Below, one piece after another: positions 21,765-35,353 of a stretch of DNA of 64,000 nucleotides. The position numbers and the translations under genes are program-made. The first letter of the stretch is position 1. The number at the start of each line of letters is the position of its first letter. The notes under the pieces were generated by a model. The model was not told the origin of the DNA, ran no database searches, and worked only from the letters and a program-made list of their open reading frames with translations. The stretch covers positions 55,500,996 to 55,564,995 of the forward strand of contig NC_133653.1 of NCBI RefSeq assembly GCF_009905375.1, given 5' to 3'. This DNA comes from Apium graveolens (Eukaryota; Streptophyta; Magnoliopsida; Apiales; Apiaceae).

Positions 21765-24700
21765 TGTAACACCCCCAGATCCGGGGTCGGGGATCCGGGT
21801 TGTCACGAGTTCCATTTCCCTTAATAACACCCAATCTTAATAATTACTCAACTACTCTGTACTATGACCCCACAATAAACACACACACCATACGTTATAG
21901 TCTCAGAGATGAACATCCAAAAATAACCACAAGTCATTTTATTCCACAATTATCTGCCAATACACCTTAAAAGGTTTTCTGAATAAATTTACATTTCTTT
22001 GCCATTATTACAATTCATAATTATACATAATCTGGTACATTAGAAGTTAAAAGCCTAGCCTATTGGTAGTTCCTACCTCAGCTACGGCGGCATCAATGCT
22101 TCTAGAAAACTGCGGAACGTCTCCTAATCGCTTGCGAATCGGGAGCTTGGTCTTGTTCATCCTTTCTATCTGTTGTTGTGTGATGAAAGAAGAAAGCAAG
22201 GGTGAGCAGCAAGCCCACCAAAATAATATGTATAATGATTAACAATATATGAGCCTTCTCATAGGACTCATGAAAGTCTTGGTCAAAAGAAATGAACCAA
22301 GTTTGATATCTTAATGCGATGAAGTCGCAAAATATTCAGTATATATACATATATACTTTTCAAAATATTGGAAGTCCTCTTCCATGCATAATATACACAA
22401 AGTCCCAGTGTATAACTGTATAAAAAAAATATCATTGCAAGGTGATCTCATATATCTAACCTTGTCTCAACATTTTTCTGAAAATCTTTGTCATTCATAA
22501 GACAATTATTAATTAGATATAAGTTTAAAAGATGAGGTTACCAAATACCCCAATATACTTATATCTTTCCCAATACTACTTGAACTACCACCGTTCAAGT
22601 TATAATCAGTTTCAAAAGTTCATCACATAGATGAGACTACAAGACAAGATTTGAATAGATTCAATCTTTGAATATCATTATAAATAATGAAGTTACGAGA
22701 TACTTCATTAAATCCCGATATATATATACACCTATATATATATACATTTCATACACTCCTTGAAAACCTCTGTTATGAAAATTATAAACAGAGTTGCAAT
22801 ATCCAATGAATTTGGAAAGGAGAAAACCTTGGCATAAACCTGATATCTTGCTGATCAGGCAAAGATACCAATAAGTAACCTTTTCTACTAGTAGATGGAC
22901 GAATTCCCCACTGGTCATCACCCTGGCCGCATTAGGACCTATGTTGGACTGCCACTCAGCCACTTATGCATTTGATGGACTCCCACTGAGCCACTTACAC
23001 TATCATGGACGCCCACTGAGCCCATGTTGCTTATGCCGACTCAATAGATGGACTTACTTCCCGAACGTTGGGTAAGTAATCAATTCATTTACCAAAACTG
23101 CAACCTTGTTGCGAATATAAAATACACCACAGAGCCGGATTCCCCATGTTTTGAACGAGTATTTAAATCCCCTTTAAAGGAAGATCTTAAATATAAAAAT
23201 GAGTTTTGGGATCCGCTCTAACTTTTAAAAATCATTTTGAAGACTCGAAAACACTTTAAAGAGTGTTTGGAGTAAAGCTGATTTAATGAAGTAAATCAGT
23301 CCCCAGAATATTTAGAAAATGACTGAATATTATTATTTAAATAATATTCCCATAAAGAATAATCTTTTATAAAAATAATTGAAGTAGAAGTTTTAAAACT
23401 TATACTTGAAACGAGTATTAAATAACCAAAGATATACTTATATGAAATTATTATCTTTATTTGAATAATCGAAAATAAGTTTGATTATTAACACCTTATT
23501 CTTTAATAAAATAAAGAATATATTTCAGCAAATAATCGGAGTCATAGATCCTCAAATGAATATTCAAATAATATTCATTAAATAATATAAACTGAGTCAT
23601 AAGCCTTCGAATGAATATTCAAATAATATTCAGATAAATAAATAAAAGGAGTCATACGCCTTCGAATAATATTCAAAATAATATTCATTAATAAAGTAAA
23701 AGGAGTCATAAGTCCTCGAATGAATATTCAAAATAATATTCAATAATAAAATAAAGTTAAAGTTATCGAATAAACCTTATTCGATTAATAGTTTTAAAAA
23801 CTATATCCATATATATATATAAATAAATATATATATATAATATACTCGGGAACATCGACTCCCGGTTTAGAAATATGTTCACCTTTTATCCCCTATACTA
23901 AGGGTATACGCAACTACTTGCTTATTTCTAGCATAGGTATTATGCAACTATAAGCATTGAAATCAACAGATAGATAACCAGATTACGAAACAAACATGCA
24001 TATATACCATATTAGCATGCTCCAATATATCGCAAAATTTGCTAATAACAATCATGCAATATCCCAAGATAATGCATATACATATATTTACATCACAGCA
24101 ACAGTATAACGGGTAAAAAACTTGCCTGAGCGACTGGGGGTTACGAATGGCTCGGGACGAGTCTGGTAACCTATAAGCAACAAGTAAGTTGGAATTAAAC
24201 CAAAGTCACTTGTAAATCTATACTTTAACTAACTTAGACTCTAACGCTTGTTTTGCGCTCACTGATTCGCTTAAGTCACTCGGGTACCCTCGGCTCCACC
24301 ATTTTTAATAATTTAACCTTTACGAGTTTTAAAGCGATTCCTTCGCGAGTGTCTTACCAACTGCCTAACACACTTACCATAAATGTTTCATACATTAATT
24401 AACCCTTTTTGGTCTTTAACCTATGTTTCAAAGTAAGGCGAGGGGAAAAGTTTCGTTCGCGAAACGCCGTTACTTGAAACGGTCGTTTCTCCTAAACCGT
24501 GCATCGGAATCAAACGAACTACATATCAAAACGAAGCTTGTAACATGAGCTATCTAAACATGGAAGTGGTCATAATCTAGCAGGGGGTTCTCGGGTCCTA
24601 ATGTTATGCACAAAAACAGTCTACAGAAAATCGGACGTTACGACGGCTATGTTTACGCGATTTCCCAAATTTAAACCAATTCAATCAACCACAATTTCAA

Positions 24701-25891
24701 CTCCAATTCAAAACCCAATCAAACCTCCAATTAAACTACACCACAACAGCCCCAAATCAACTCAATATTACCAATTTATTAATCTACACCAAGTCAAAAA
24801 TGTGACCAAGAACTTCAAATCTAACAAGCATCACTCCTAACTCCAAAATCAACAAAACCACTTACTAAACAAAGCTCTATCATGAGTACACACTCATTAC
24901 ACTAACCCATCATCTAACATTATGAAATCCAAACCAACAAAACTTAATACTAAGGGTTTGAGAAGTTATACCTTCCTTGGAGAGTGGAGAATCAAGAGAA
25001 TGGCTTGGAATCACCCTTAAAGTCCTTATCCAAGCTTAATCTAAACAAAACTTCAAGAACACAAATTTTAGTTCTTGAAAACACTATTCACCATCTTCTT
25101 TCATGATTTATAGAAAAAGATTGGCTTGGAATTAGAAGCTTAAACTTATAGGAAGTATGTAACTATCCATGGGGAAGCTTAGATAATTACCTTGCTAAAT
25201 AGTAAGTGGAGGAGCTTGGACTTTCATTTTTAAGAAAACCACCCGAGAGCATGAAGAAGAAGAAGAGAGAATTTTGTGTTTTGGCTTGATTTGCTTTTGG
25301 TTGGTTGATTTTTGTTGTTTGTTTTAGTGAATTACCTAGTTGCCCTTGGTTTTGTGTGGTTAAAAAGTCACCACATCTCCTTCCTTTCTTGTCATGCCTA
25401 TGTCACCTTGCACATGTCATAATGCTCCCACTTGTCCACACCTTGTGGTTTGATGATGTCACAATCCCTGGCTTCTTGTACAAGCTTGTCTCTTGGTCAC
25501 TTATTTGTTTTACGGTTCGCTTATCTTTCGTTCTCGTTTATCGTTTGAGGGATCATACCCGGGATCTTATTACTTAGGTTCCCTTAACCTTTCTCAATAT
25601 ATTATATTCCTTTTATGATCCTCTCCTATAATCCTTTAATTTCAATCCTTTTTATCCTGTTACCTTATACTCAATTCTCTCCGTATCCTGTGGATTTCCG
25701 GGAAAAATCAAAGTGTTCGGAATTGGATTCTGACGATCTTTACATACACTTATATACCACATAGAGTACTAATAATATCCCATAAGATCAATAACAGAAC
25801 CCCTACATAGCGTGGCATGAAAAGTTTTCTCGTTCAGCAAAAACACTATTCATAAGGGTTTCAAAATTTCTCAAAAATTGGGGTTATTACA
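21765..25891 (-). repeat. F2 3' LTR
   Basis: 4,127 bp, pairing with 31217-35348. Compared with F1 the identity is patchy. The first ~650 bases of the LTR (element orientation) and the block with ACCCGAGAACCCCCTGC are nearly identical. The block corresponding to F1 3720-4300 and the last ~1 kb are strongly diverged. Confidence 0.94.
23520..23750 (-). repeat. Tandem repeat in F2 LTR, four units
   Basis: On the plus strand four units read GGAGTCATA or TGAGTCATA, then CCTCGAAT/CCTTCGAAT, then ATATTCAAATAATATTCA-like AT-rich sequence, with a ~55-bp period. F1 has three units of the same type. The 5' LTR of F2 carries the same array at about 32990-33215. Confidence 0.7.
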
Positions 25892-25910
25892 GTCTCCCCT
25901 CCTTAAAAGG
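25892..25910 (-). other. F2 polypurine tract
   Basis: GTCTCCCCTCCTTAAAAGG on the plus strand is the complement of a purine-rich CCTTTTAAGGAGGGGAGAC ending at the 3' LTR. Confidence 0.85.
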
Positions 25911-26690
25911 ATTCCGTCCCGGAATCAGATAGAAAACAAATGGGGATACTTTCTTAGCATTACACTTTCTAACTCTCGAGTCAATTTTCCCACATTGTGG
26001 TTCTACCACCAAACTCTGCCTAGTTTGATAATCCTTCTCCTAAGCACTTGTTCCTTTTCACTCTATAACCCTTCCTGGTTGCTCCATATAGGTTACGTCG
26101 GGTTGCATATCTATGCGCTCATATGCCTCTATTTATCTGGCATCTGAATTACACTTCCTTAACATTGATACGTGAAACACGTTACGACCTGCTACATGTT
26201 CGGGGTTAGGGCTAGCTCATATGCTAACTTCCCAAACGTCTTAATATATCCAAGGGTCCAACAAATTGTAGACTTAGCTTTCCTTTCTTTCCGAACCTCA
26301 TCAATCCTTTCCAAGGGATACCTATAACATTACTAGGTCCCCTATTTCATACTCTTTATCCTTTCGTGTCAAATCAACATACTTATCATGACCATCTTGG
26401 GCTACTACCAGCCGTCCTCTGATTAGATCTATCATATTCTTGGTCCTTTGGACTACTGCGGGTCCGAGCATCTTGCGCTCTACAACTTCATCCTAACATA
26501 AGGGAGATCGACATTGTCTTCCCTCAAGGATCTCATAAGGCGATACCTCAATACTGACATATGATCTATTGTCGTAAGATAACTTAATCTGCGTTAAATG
26601 ATCATTCCAAATTCTTTCAAGTCTATTGCACAGACTCTCATTATAGCTTTTAGCATTAGAACTTTTGCTTCTCAATACCCATTCTTTTCC
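25905..26690 (-). pseudogene. F2 integrase C-terminal domain remnant
   Basis: The minus strand reads NNESLC-type sequence, LERIWNDHLTQIKLSYDN, SPYEILEGRQCRSPLC, a stop, then DEVVERKMLGPAVVQ and the same DLVML-stop-VSLGKD-stop-stop string as F1. It retains ~13 bases lost from F1, so it is closer to the ancestral sequence here. Non-coding as it stands. Confidence 0.8.
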
Positions 26691-28100
26691 AGTTCGTAAT
26701 CGCTACTACCTTCCGTTCCTAATATTATACTGGTTATACTTTTGCTCGTTAGCGTTCTATAACCTTTTAATAACCACGTCAACTTTAGTATCACGAATGT
26801 GTTCCCATTCTGCATACTACCACCACTTTATTACTCCTTTTTCAGTTGTTTCTATTTTCCGAAATTTGATCAATCAAATAGAAGTAAAGGAATTTGTTGA
26901 GAGATCACTATGATCATGAACACTTGTTATATCGCTTAGTTAGTACAGAAGGTGGCCAGCCTTTAGTACTTGACAAGCAATTAAACAATAGCTGGTATCC
27001 TACTAGGCTTCTATCACACAGATAGATAGTCATTCGGCAATACCTCCCCTTTCTGGAAGGGTTGTTCTTCTCAGCTTACATGAAATGAAAAGAAGAGAAA
27101 AGAATGAACTGAAGAGAATTGTATATATGAAAAAAATATACTGCCACAAAATATCTGGCTTGGAATCTACCTCTGAACTATAGAGGTTTGTCATAGGAGA
27201 ACAAAACATATATGTATTTATATCAACATCAAGTATTATAGCATCGTATTTCCCATGCCTAAATATTTTCGCTATCCCGTCCATCATTCTATGGACCCAT
27301 GCTCTTCCTCGAGCTTATACACAATTACCTTTGAAACTCCCTCGATATCGAAAATCGAACCTGGGATCTCATTCTAGACGTCATCGTTACTAGAATTCTA
27401 TGCTTGCATCGCAACCTTCCTCGTATAATAATACGGCTCTCTATTGATAAGAAAGAATAAATAATTCACTAAGTAGATACTCTACTTAATTAGTCTATCA
27501 ATGATAACTTATACACTACCACGACCCGATTAGTGGTACTCAATCTCAACACCCATTCCAATACAACTCTCACGGTTGTAAACAGCTCATTACTCGCAGA
27601 ATCATTGCTGCCTTACTATGGTCCACCACTGACCTACTGTAGTCATTCATTTTCCATGAAGTCTTAATAGCTAACCATACGGAGTCCATACATGTCGTAT
27701 CAAATCCTTCTAAGGAGGTAACATAATCACCATTCATGATTCATGGAGTACACTCCTGATCCTGACATACATACCTGACATGAAGCATATAAAATTGCAG
27801 AAGAGTTTCAATCAAAGCACCGATAGCAGGTTAGTACCATTCTTAATCATACGCCCTAAATAGAGGACTTAAGTCAAAGGTTCGTCTAGTCCTTTTTGAA
27901 ACATGGTCCTGGCTTATCTCAAGATAGTACCTTCTGAGATAGATAGCCTGCTCATGGCGATTACACGAATTAAACCTTTACCAACTACTATTACGGTTGG
28001 GTATTGCACAGTCATCAGAAGGAATGTCAATCTTCCAAACCATAATACAACCTTCATAGCTTTAACCATCATCACTGTATTCCTTTGGCACAAGCGCCTA
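26691..28100 (-). other. F2 interior, degenerate integrase region
   Basis: Corresponds to 10471-11889 of F1 and is nearly identical. No integrase core is readable. Nothing else is recognised. Confidence 0.4.
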
Positions 28101-28109
28101 TAATTATCC

Positions 28110-28640
28110 TCTTACCTTTAAAGTGTCGGCCACCTCTTTGGCCTTTCCTGATAGTAAAATTTCCTTACAGTCAATGTCATTTTAACCACCTCCAAATAAA
28201 TTTTCTACCTTATTTCAATCACAGCTTATGTGAAAATGCTTTCCTTAAAATCTGATGAGTAAAAAAAAAAATATCACCATTTTTCCATAAGTTATTGCCT
28301 CAGTCTTTAGAGGTTAATCACTGTCACGACTGACTCTCAATCATACTTAGAACATCTTTTATCTTAAGTCCTAATTGCCCTGAACAATTTCGACCATTAC
28401 TGGTTCGATCCATACTTTCTCGTGGTTTAACACGTGCCCCACTTGTCAATCATTATAATTACGTCATATTTCCTTTATCAACATTTCTATTCTTGAGAAT
28501 TTTGAATATTACCTTTCTCCTTGTAAAACCTCTAAGGTTATCCTTCAATCGTTCCTCCTGTATTCCCTAGATACAGGGCATATCCAAATACCATTTACTA
28601 TTACTAGAACCATTGTCTATATACTTCTGAAAAATTTCTC
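28110..28640 (-). pseudogene. F2 RT C-terminal and RNase H remnants
   Basis: The complement of 28500-28630 shows the same degraded RT active-site block as F1, and 28115-28150 the KAKEVAD motif of RNase H. An A/T homopolymer near 28260 matches the one in F1. Confidence 0.6.
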
Positions 28641-29300
28641 CACTGAGCCTTAAAGGTTGTTATTACCTTAATCCTTTCCAATTCATCCTGTCAAAACTCA
28701 TACTGTCCCTATTAAGGGTGAAATGCCAACCTTTATGCATTCCCCTAGGATTCATTTTAAGTTACCGACGTTCTATCCTTAATTCCACCTCTAAAAAGGT
28801 ACGAGCATCCTTCCATGGATAAATAAAGTCATATATCCCTGATAAGGGTATCTTGTTCAATCATTTCCACCTCGATAGTCTATACCTAACTTCATAATAG
28901 CATCCTTATTCAAGTTGAGGTCAATCCATATGGCCTCCAAAAGATAAAAATGGTTATCCGCTTTTCTTTCCTGATTTGGTAATGATAACATGGATGTTCT
29001 GGAAGATATTGGTCATGTTCAACGTGAACTTCTTCTTAATAATTCCTTATTTACTTTTGTCGTTTATCTCAACAGTCACCTCAATGGTGGGATACCTCCC
29101 ATACCTGGCGTCTCCCTTTTTGGGTAACAAGCCACCGGTCTTACACTTCACATTCTTGAAGGTCACTTCCTTCATCCAAATTTTCCTAATTTCTTACTTC
29201 CTTGTCTCCTCAGTCTATCCGCATCTCATTATTTATCCTTTCTGTTATCATTATTTCACAAACCAATCACAATATAAGCATTGATTTCAAACATCCCGTC
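28641..29300 (-). other. F2 interior, no recognisable domain
   Basis: Homologous to 9061-9940 of F1. Short open frames on both strands but no motif I can assign. Confidence 0.4.
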
Positions 29301-29319
29301 ATTCTGGATTCGTGTCCTC

Positions 29320-29720
29320 AGAACGAATCTTGACAACTTTTACAACTTAGATTCATAATTTATCATACTTGTCTGCCTTTGTTCTGGCTCTAAAGCTTTT
29401 ACACTATCTCCTTATCTTTGGGAATTACTTTCCCGAAAACAATTGACTGGACTTAAATCAGTTTATTATAATCTCTTGCTCCGTGCCTTCCTTGGTCTTT
29501 CACCAGCGGGTGGTTTATTTCTTAGGAGGGTAAGTGACAAAACAGTCTTTTATGGTTCGTCAATCATTCAGAATCTCAAATGATTCCTATATTTCCTTTA
29601 GCCAGGCTCTTGCCTCGACTAGGTCAACCTGTTCCTTGGAACTCTGAGAGCTTAACGATTTAAAGGTCATGAAAGAATTTTCCTGCCGCATTGTCCCCTC
29701 AGGGTGGTGGTTGGGGATAA
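29320..29720 (-). pseudogene. F2 gag remnant
   Basis: On the minus strand the pieces DPVEARA, LKEI and the WWK-type segment reappear in the same order as in F1 8640-9060. Fragmented by stops. Confidence 0.5.
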
Positions 29721-29939
29721 TAGCCTAAGTTCTCTTTAGACAGGTCCATGAATTGCCGTATAGGAGTACCGTCTCGGGTCTCCTTTCCTTACTCGACTTT
29801 TTGTTTCCTTAGTATGAAATGTTTCATCCTACTCCCCATAATTGGGGTCATCTTTTAATTTAAAATCCTTATTTTCCACTCCATTATGTCATGGGTTCCT
29901 TCTATCTTGATGGCGACCTCCCTGACTATCACGTTCAGG

Positions 29940-30830
29940 GTTTACTCTAAATCTTATTCCTCAAACTATGGCTCTCATCTAAGTTCTCATCCTTAAGCTC
30001 TTGAACTTTCGAAACCCAAATTCTATAGGAATACCTCATTATTCCCTTATCATCTTTCTCAGTATTAATATCATATTTATTTGTTGGCTCTCTGCCTTCA
30101 TTCATCACCTTTTTCTGGCACAATATGCTCTTTTCCAATAATTCGGTCTCTATTGCAATCTCAAACAGCTTTTCGGTACCGGCTCCGGTTACCTTCACTA
30201 CTATTTCCATTTTCTCAAAATCTCTTATCAACTCTCCCAAAGACATTATCATCTTGAGTCTCTCCTTTTTACTAATGGCATCAGCCACCACATTGGCTTT
30301 CCCCGAATGATAAAGAATCTCCCAATCATAATTCTTGATTAGCTCTAACCGCCTCCTCTGGCGTATGTTGAGCTCTTTCTACGTAAGAATGTACTAGAGC
30401 ACTTATGGCTTAGGTAATTCTCGCACTTCTCTCCATACAAGTAGTGCCTCCAATCTTTAGGGTAAAACTATTGCCACGAGCCTAAGCTCATGGGCGGGGA
30501 TATCGAATTTCATATTACCTTAATTGTCTTGACGCAGACGTGATTATCTTGCTGTGCTAAGAAGCACCCTAATTCCTTATGCGAAGCGTCACTTACAAAT
30601 CACAAAATCTCTTTTTTTCCATCCGGCAACGCCAGCATAGGGGCCGTCACCAACCTTTGCTTCAGTTCTTAAAAGCTGTTCTCGCATTTCTCTGTCCATT
30701 CGAACTTCTCAGTCTTACGAGTAAGCCGCGTTAAAGGGGCTACTATCTTTACAACTTGAACGAACCTCCGGTAGTGACCGGCCAATCCTACCTCTGGTAG
30801 TCGACCAAACCATGGTCATCAATTCATCAG
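29940..30830 (-). pseudogene. F2 RNase H / integrase N-term fragment, displaced
   Basis: The minus strand holds FEWTEKCENSF, VTAPMLALPDG, the [18 protein letters not shown] string and then a 114-residue open frame (29947-30291) ending SHSLRNKI, the start of the integrase zinc-finger region. As in F1 it sits before the gag remnant, next to the PBS. Confidence 0.8.
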
Positions 30831-30837
30831 TGGTCCT

Positions 30838-31080
30838 TTATCCAATCCTGTCAGGATCCTCCATGGGGTCCTTCTCAACAACTATCCCTACTAGGACAAT
30901 ATCCTCAATATCAACATCATCCGGTCCTGCATTAGGACACTCTATCGGATCCACAATCTGATCTCCAATAACTAATAAAACATCATCGCGTTGTTGCTCC
31001 TCAACCTCAGGGTTCGGAGTCCCGCTACCATATACGATAACGAACTACGCTCCTATCACGATATTTATAAGGGTTCCCAT
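30838..31080 (-). pseudogene. F2 leader ORF (ORF0)
   Basis: 81 codons: MGTLINIVIGA, TAG, then GSGTPNPEVEEQQRDDV and an acidic tail. Same position and same internal TAG as F1 7248-7505, with five codons fewer in the acidic region. Function unknown. Confidence 0.5.
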
Positions 31081-31200
31081 AAGGGTTTTAACTGTCAGTA
31101 CTACGTTAGGTAGCCCGACTATGAACTTGGCAAGAGTTCTTATTATCTTAGTGAACTTATTATCTTAACGTCCCATCATCTCTGAGGTTTATAACGCTTA

Positions 31201-31212
31201 GCTCTGATACCA
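31201..31212 (-). other. F2 primer-binding site (initiator tRNA-Met)
   Basis: GCTCTGATACCA on the plus strand is the complement of TGGTATCAGAGC and lies four bases from the 5' LTR. Confidence 0.93.
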
Positions 31213-31216
31213 TTTC

Positions 31217-34200
31217 TGTAACACCCCCAGATCCGGGGTCGGGGATCCGGGTTGTCACGAGTTCCATTTCCCTTAATAACACCCAATCTTAATAATTACT
31301 CAACTACTCTGTACTGTGACCCCACAATAAACACACACACCATACGTTATAGTCTCAGAGATGAACATCCAAAAATAACCACAAGTCATTTTATTCCACA
31401 ATTATCTGCCAATACACCTTAAAAGGTTTTCTGAATAAATTTACATTTCTTTGCCATTATTACAATTCATAATTATACATAATCTGGTACATTAGAAGTT
31501 GAAAGCCTAGCCTATTGGTAGTTCCTACCTCAGCTACGGCGGCATCAATGCTTCTAGAAAACTGCGGAACGTCTCCTAATCGCTTGCGAATCGGGAGCTT
31601 GGTCTTGTTCATCCTTTCTATCTGTTATTGTGTGATGAAAGAAGAAAGCAAGGGTGAGCAGCAAGCCCACCAAAATAATATGTATAATGATTAACAATAT
31701 ATGAGCCTTCTCATAGCACTCATGAAAGTCTTGGTCAAAAGAAATGAACCAAGTTTGATATCTTAATGCGATGAAGTCGCAAAATATTCAGTATATATAC
31801 ATATATACTTTTCAAAATATTGGAAGTCCTCTTCCATGCATAATATACACAAAGTCCCAGTGTATAACTGTATAAAAAAAATATCATTGCAAGGTGATCT
31901 CATATATCTAACCTTGTCTCAACGTTTTTCTGAAAATCTTTGTCATTCATAAGACAATTATTAATTAGATATAAGTTTAAAAGATGAGGTTACCAAATAC
32001 CCCAATATACTTATATCTTTCCCAATACTACTTGAACTACCACCGTTCAAGTTATAATCAGTTTCAAAAGTTCATCACATAGATGAGACTACAAGACAAG
32101 ATTTGAATAGATTCAATCTTTGAATATCATTATAAATAATGAAGTTACGAGATACTTCATTAAATCCCGATATATATATACACCTATATATATATACATT
32201 TCATACACTCCTTGAAAACCTCTGTTATGAAAATTATAAACAGAGTTGCAATATCCAATGAATTTGGAAAGGAGAAAACCTTGGCATAAACCTGATATCT
32301 TGCTGATCAGGCAAAGATACCAATAAGTAACCTTTTCTACTAGTAGATGGACGAATTCCCCACTGGTCATCACCCTGGCCGCATTAGGACCTATGCTGGA
32401 CTGCCACTCAGCCACTTATGCATTTGATGGACTCCCACTGAGCCACTTACACTATCATGGACGCCCACTGAGCCCATGTTGCTTATGCCGACTCAATAGA
32501 TGGACTTACTTCCCGAACGTTGGGTAAGTAATCAATTCATTTACCAAAACTGCAACCTTGTTGCGAATATAAAATACACCACAGAGCCGGATTCCTCAGG
32601 TTTTGAACGAGTATTTAAATCCCCTTTAAAGGAAGATCTTAAATATAAAAATGAGTTTTGGGATCCGCTCTAACTTTTAAAAATCATTTTGAAGACTCGA
32701 AAACACTTTAAAGAGTGTTTGGAGTAAAGCTGATTTAATGAAGTAAATCAGTCCCCAGAATATTTAGAAAATGACTGAATATTATTATTTAAATAATATT
32801 CCCATAAAGAATAATCTTTTATAAAAATAATTGAAGTAGAAGTTTTAAAACTTATACTTGAAACGAGTATTAAATAACCAAAGATATACTTATATGAAAG
32901 TATTATCTTTATTTGAATAATCAAAAATAAGTTTGATTATTAACACCTTATTCTTTAATAAAATAAAGAATATATTTCAGCAAATAATCGGAGTCATAGA
33001 TCCTCAAATGAATATTCAAATAATATTCATTAAATAATATAAACTGAGTCATAAGCCTTCGAATGAATATTCAAATAATATTCAGATAAATAAATAAAAG
33101 GAGTCATACGCCTTCGAATAATATTCAAAATAATATTCATTAATAAAGTAAAAGGAGTCATAAGTCCTCGAATGAATATTCAAAATAATATTCAATAATA
33201 AAATAAAGTTAAAGTTATCGAATAAACCTTATTCGATTAATAGTTTTAAAAACTATATCCATATATATATATATAAATAAATATATATATATATAATATA
33301 CTCGGGAACATCGACTCCCGGTTTAGAAATATGTTCACCTTTTATCCCCTATACTAAGGGTATACGCAACTACTTGCTTATTTCTAGCATAGGTATTATG
33401 CAACTATAAGCATTGAAATCAACAGATAGATAACCAGATTACGAAACAAACATGCATATATACCATATTAGCATGCTCCAATATATCGCAAAATTTGCTA
33501 ATAACAATCATGCAATATCCCAAGATAATGCATATACATATATTTACATCACAGCAACAGTATAACGGGTAGAAAACTTGCCTGAGCGACTGGGGGTTAC
33601 GAATGGCTCGGGACGAGTCTGGTAACCTATAAGCAACAAGTAAGTTGGAATTAAACCAAAGTCACTTGTAAATCTATACTTTAACTAACTTAGACTCTAA
33701 CGCTTGTTTTGCGCTCACTGATTCGCTTAAGTCACTCGGGTACCCTCGGCTCCACCATTTTTAATAATTTAACCTTTACGAGTTTTAAAGCGATTCCTTC
33801 GCGAGTGTCTTACCAACTGCCTAACACACTTACCATAAATGTTTCATACATTAATTAACCCTTTTTGGTCTTTAACCTATGTTTCAAAGTAAGGCGAGGG
33901 GAAAAGTTTCGTTCGCAAAATGCCGTTACTTGAAACGGTCGTTTCTCCTAAACCGTGCATCGGAATCGAACGAACTACATATCAAAACGAAGCTCGTAAC
34001 ATGAGCTATCTAAACATGGCAGTGGTCATAATCTAGCAGGGGGTTCTCGGGTCCTAATGTTATGCACAAAAACAGTCTACAGAAAATCGGACGTTACGAC
34101 GGCTATGTTTACGCGATTTCCCAAATTTAAACCAATTCAATCAACCACAATTTCAACTCCAATTCAAAACCCAATCAAACCTCCAATTAAACTACACCAC

Positions 34201-35348
34201 AACAGCCCCAAATCAACTCAATATTACCAATTTATTCATCAACACCAAGTCAAAAATGTGACCAAGAACTTCAAATCTAACAAGCATCACTCCTAACTCC
34301 AAAATCAACAAAACCACTTACTAAACAAAGCTCTATCATGAGTACACACTCATTACACTAACCCATCATCTAACATTATGAAATCCAAACCAACAAAACT
34401 TAATACTAAGGGTTTGAGAAGTTATACCTTCCTTGGAGAGTGGAGAATCAAGAGAATGGCTTGGAATCACCCTTAAAGTCCTTATCCAAGCTTAATCTAA
34501 ACAAAACTTCAAGAACACAAATTTTAGTTCTTGAAAACACTATTCACCATCTTCTTTCATGATTTATAGAAAAACATTGGCTTGGAATTAGAAGCTTAAA
34601 CTTATAGGAAGTATGTAACTATCCATGGGGAAGCTTAGATAATTACCTTGCTAAATAGTAAGTGGAGGAGCTTGGACTTTCATTTTTTAAGAAAACCACC
34701 CGAGAGCATGAAGAAGAAGAAGAGAGAATTTTGTGTTTTGGCTTGATTTGCTTTTGGTTGGTTGATTTTTGTTGTTTGTTTTAGTGAATTACCTAGTTGC
34801 CCTTGGTTTTGTGTGGTTAAAAAGTCACCACATCTCCTTCCTTTCTTGTCATGCCTATGTCACCTTGCACATGTCATAATGCTCCCACTTGTCCACACCT
34901 TGTGGTTTGATGATGTCACAATCCCTGGCTTCTTGTACAAGCTTGTCTCTTGGTCACTTATTTGTTTTACGGTTCGCTTATCTTTCGTTCTCGTTTATCG
35001 TTTGAGGGATCATACCCGGGATCTTATTACTTAGGTTCCCTTAACCTTTCTCAATATATTATATTCCTTTTATGATCCTCTCCTATAATCCTTTAATTTC
35101 AATCCTTTTTATCCTGTTACCTTATACTCAATTCTCTCCGTATCCTGTGGATTTCCGAGAAAAATCAAAGTGTTCGGAATTGGATTCTGACGATCTTTAC
35201 ATACACTTATATACCACATAGAGTACTAATAATATCCCATAAGATCAATAACAGAACCCCTACATAGCGTGGCATGAAAAGTTTTCTCGTTCAGCAAAAA
35301 CACTATTCATAAGGGTTTCAAAATTTCTCAAAAATTAGGGTTATTACA
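31217..35348 (-). repeat. F2 5' LTR
   Basis: 4,132 bp, near-identical to 21765-25891, with scattered differences such as TACTGTGACC for TACTATGACC near its end. Contains the same internal repeats. Confidence 0.94.
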
Positions 35349-35353
35349 TTTGG
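35349..35353 (+). repeat. TSD of F2, right copy (TTTGG)
   Basis: Matches 21760-21764. Confidence 0.95.

Larger units (their letters stand above)
21765..35348 (-). mobile_element. Ty3/gypsy long-LTR element F2, defective
   Basis: 13,584 bp, same family as F1 but inverted, inserted in A's ORF3 with TSD TTTGG. LTRs are 21765-25891 (3' by element orientation) and 31217-35348 (5'). The interior of 5.3 kb is close to F1's, with the same stops and domain order. The two LTRs differ only at scattered sites, so this insertion is recent too. Because the TSD and host site differ from F1's, the two are independent insertions of one defective family. Confidence 0.93.
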
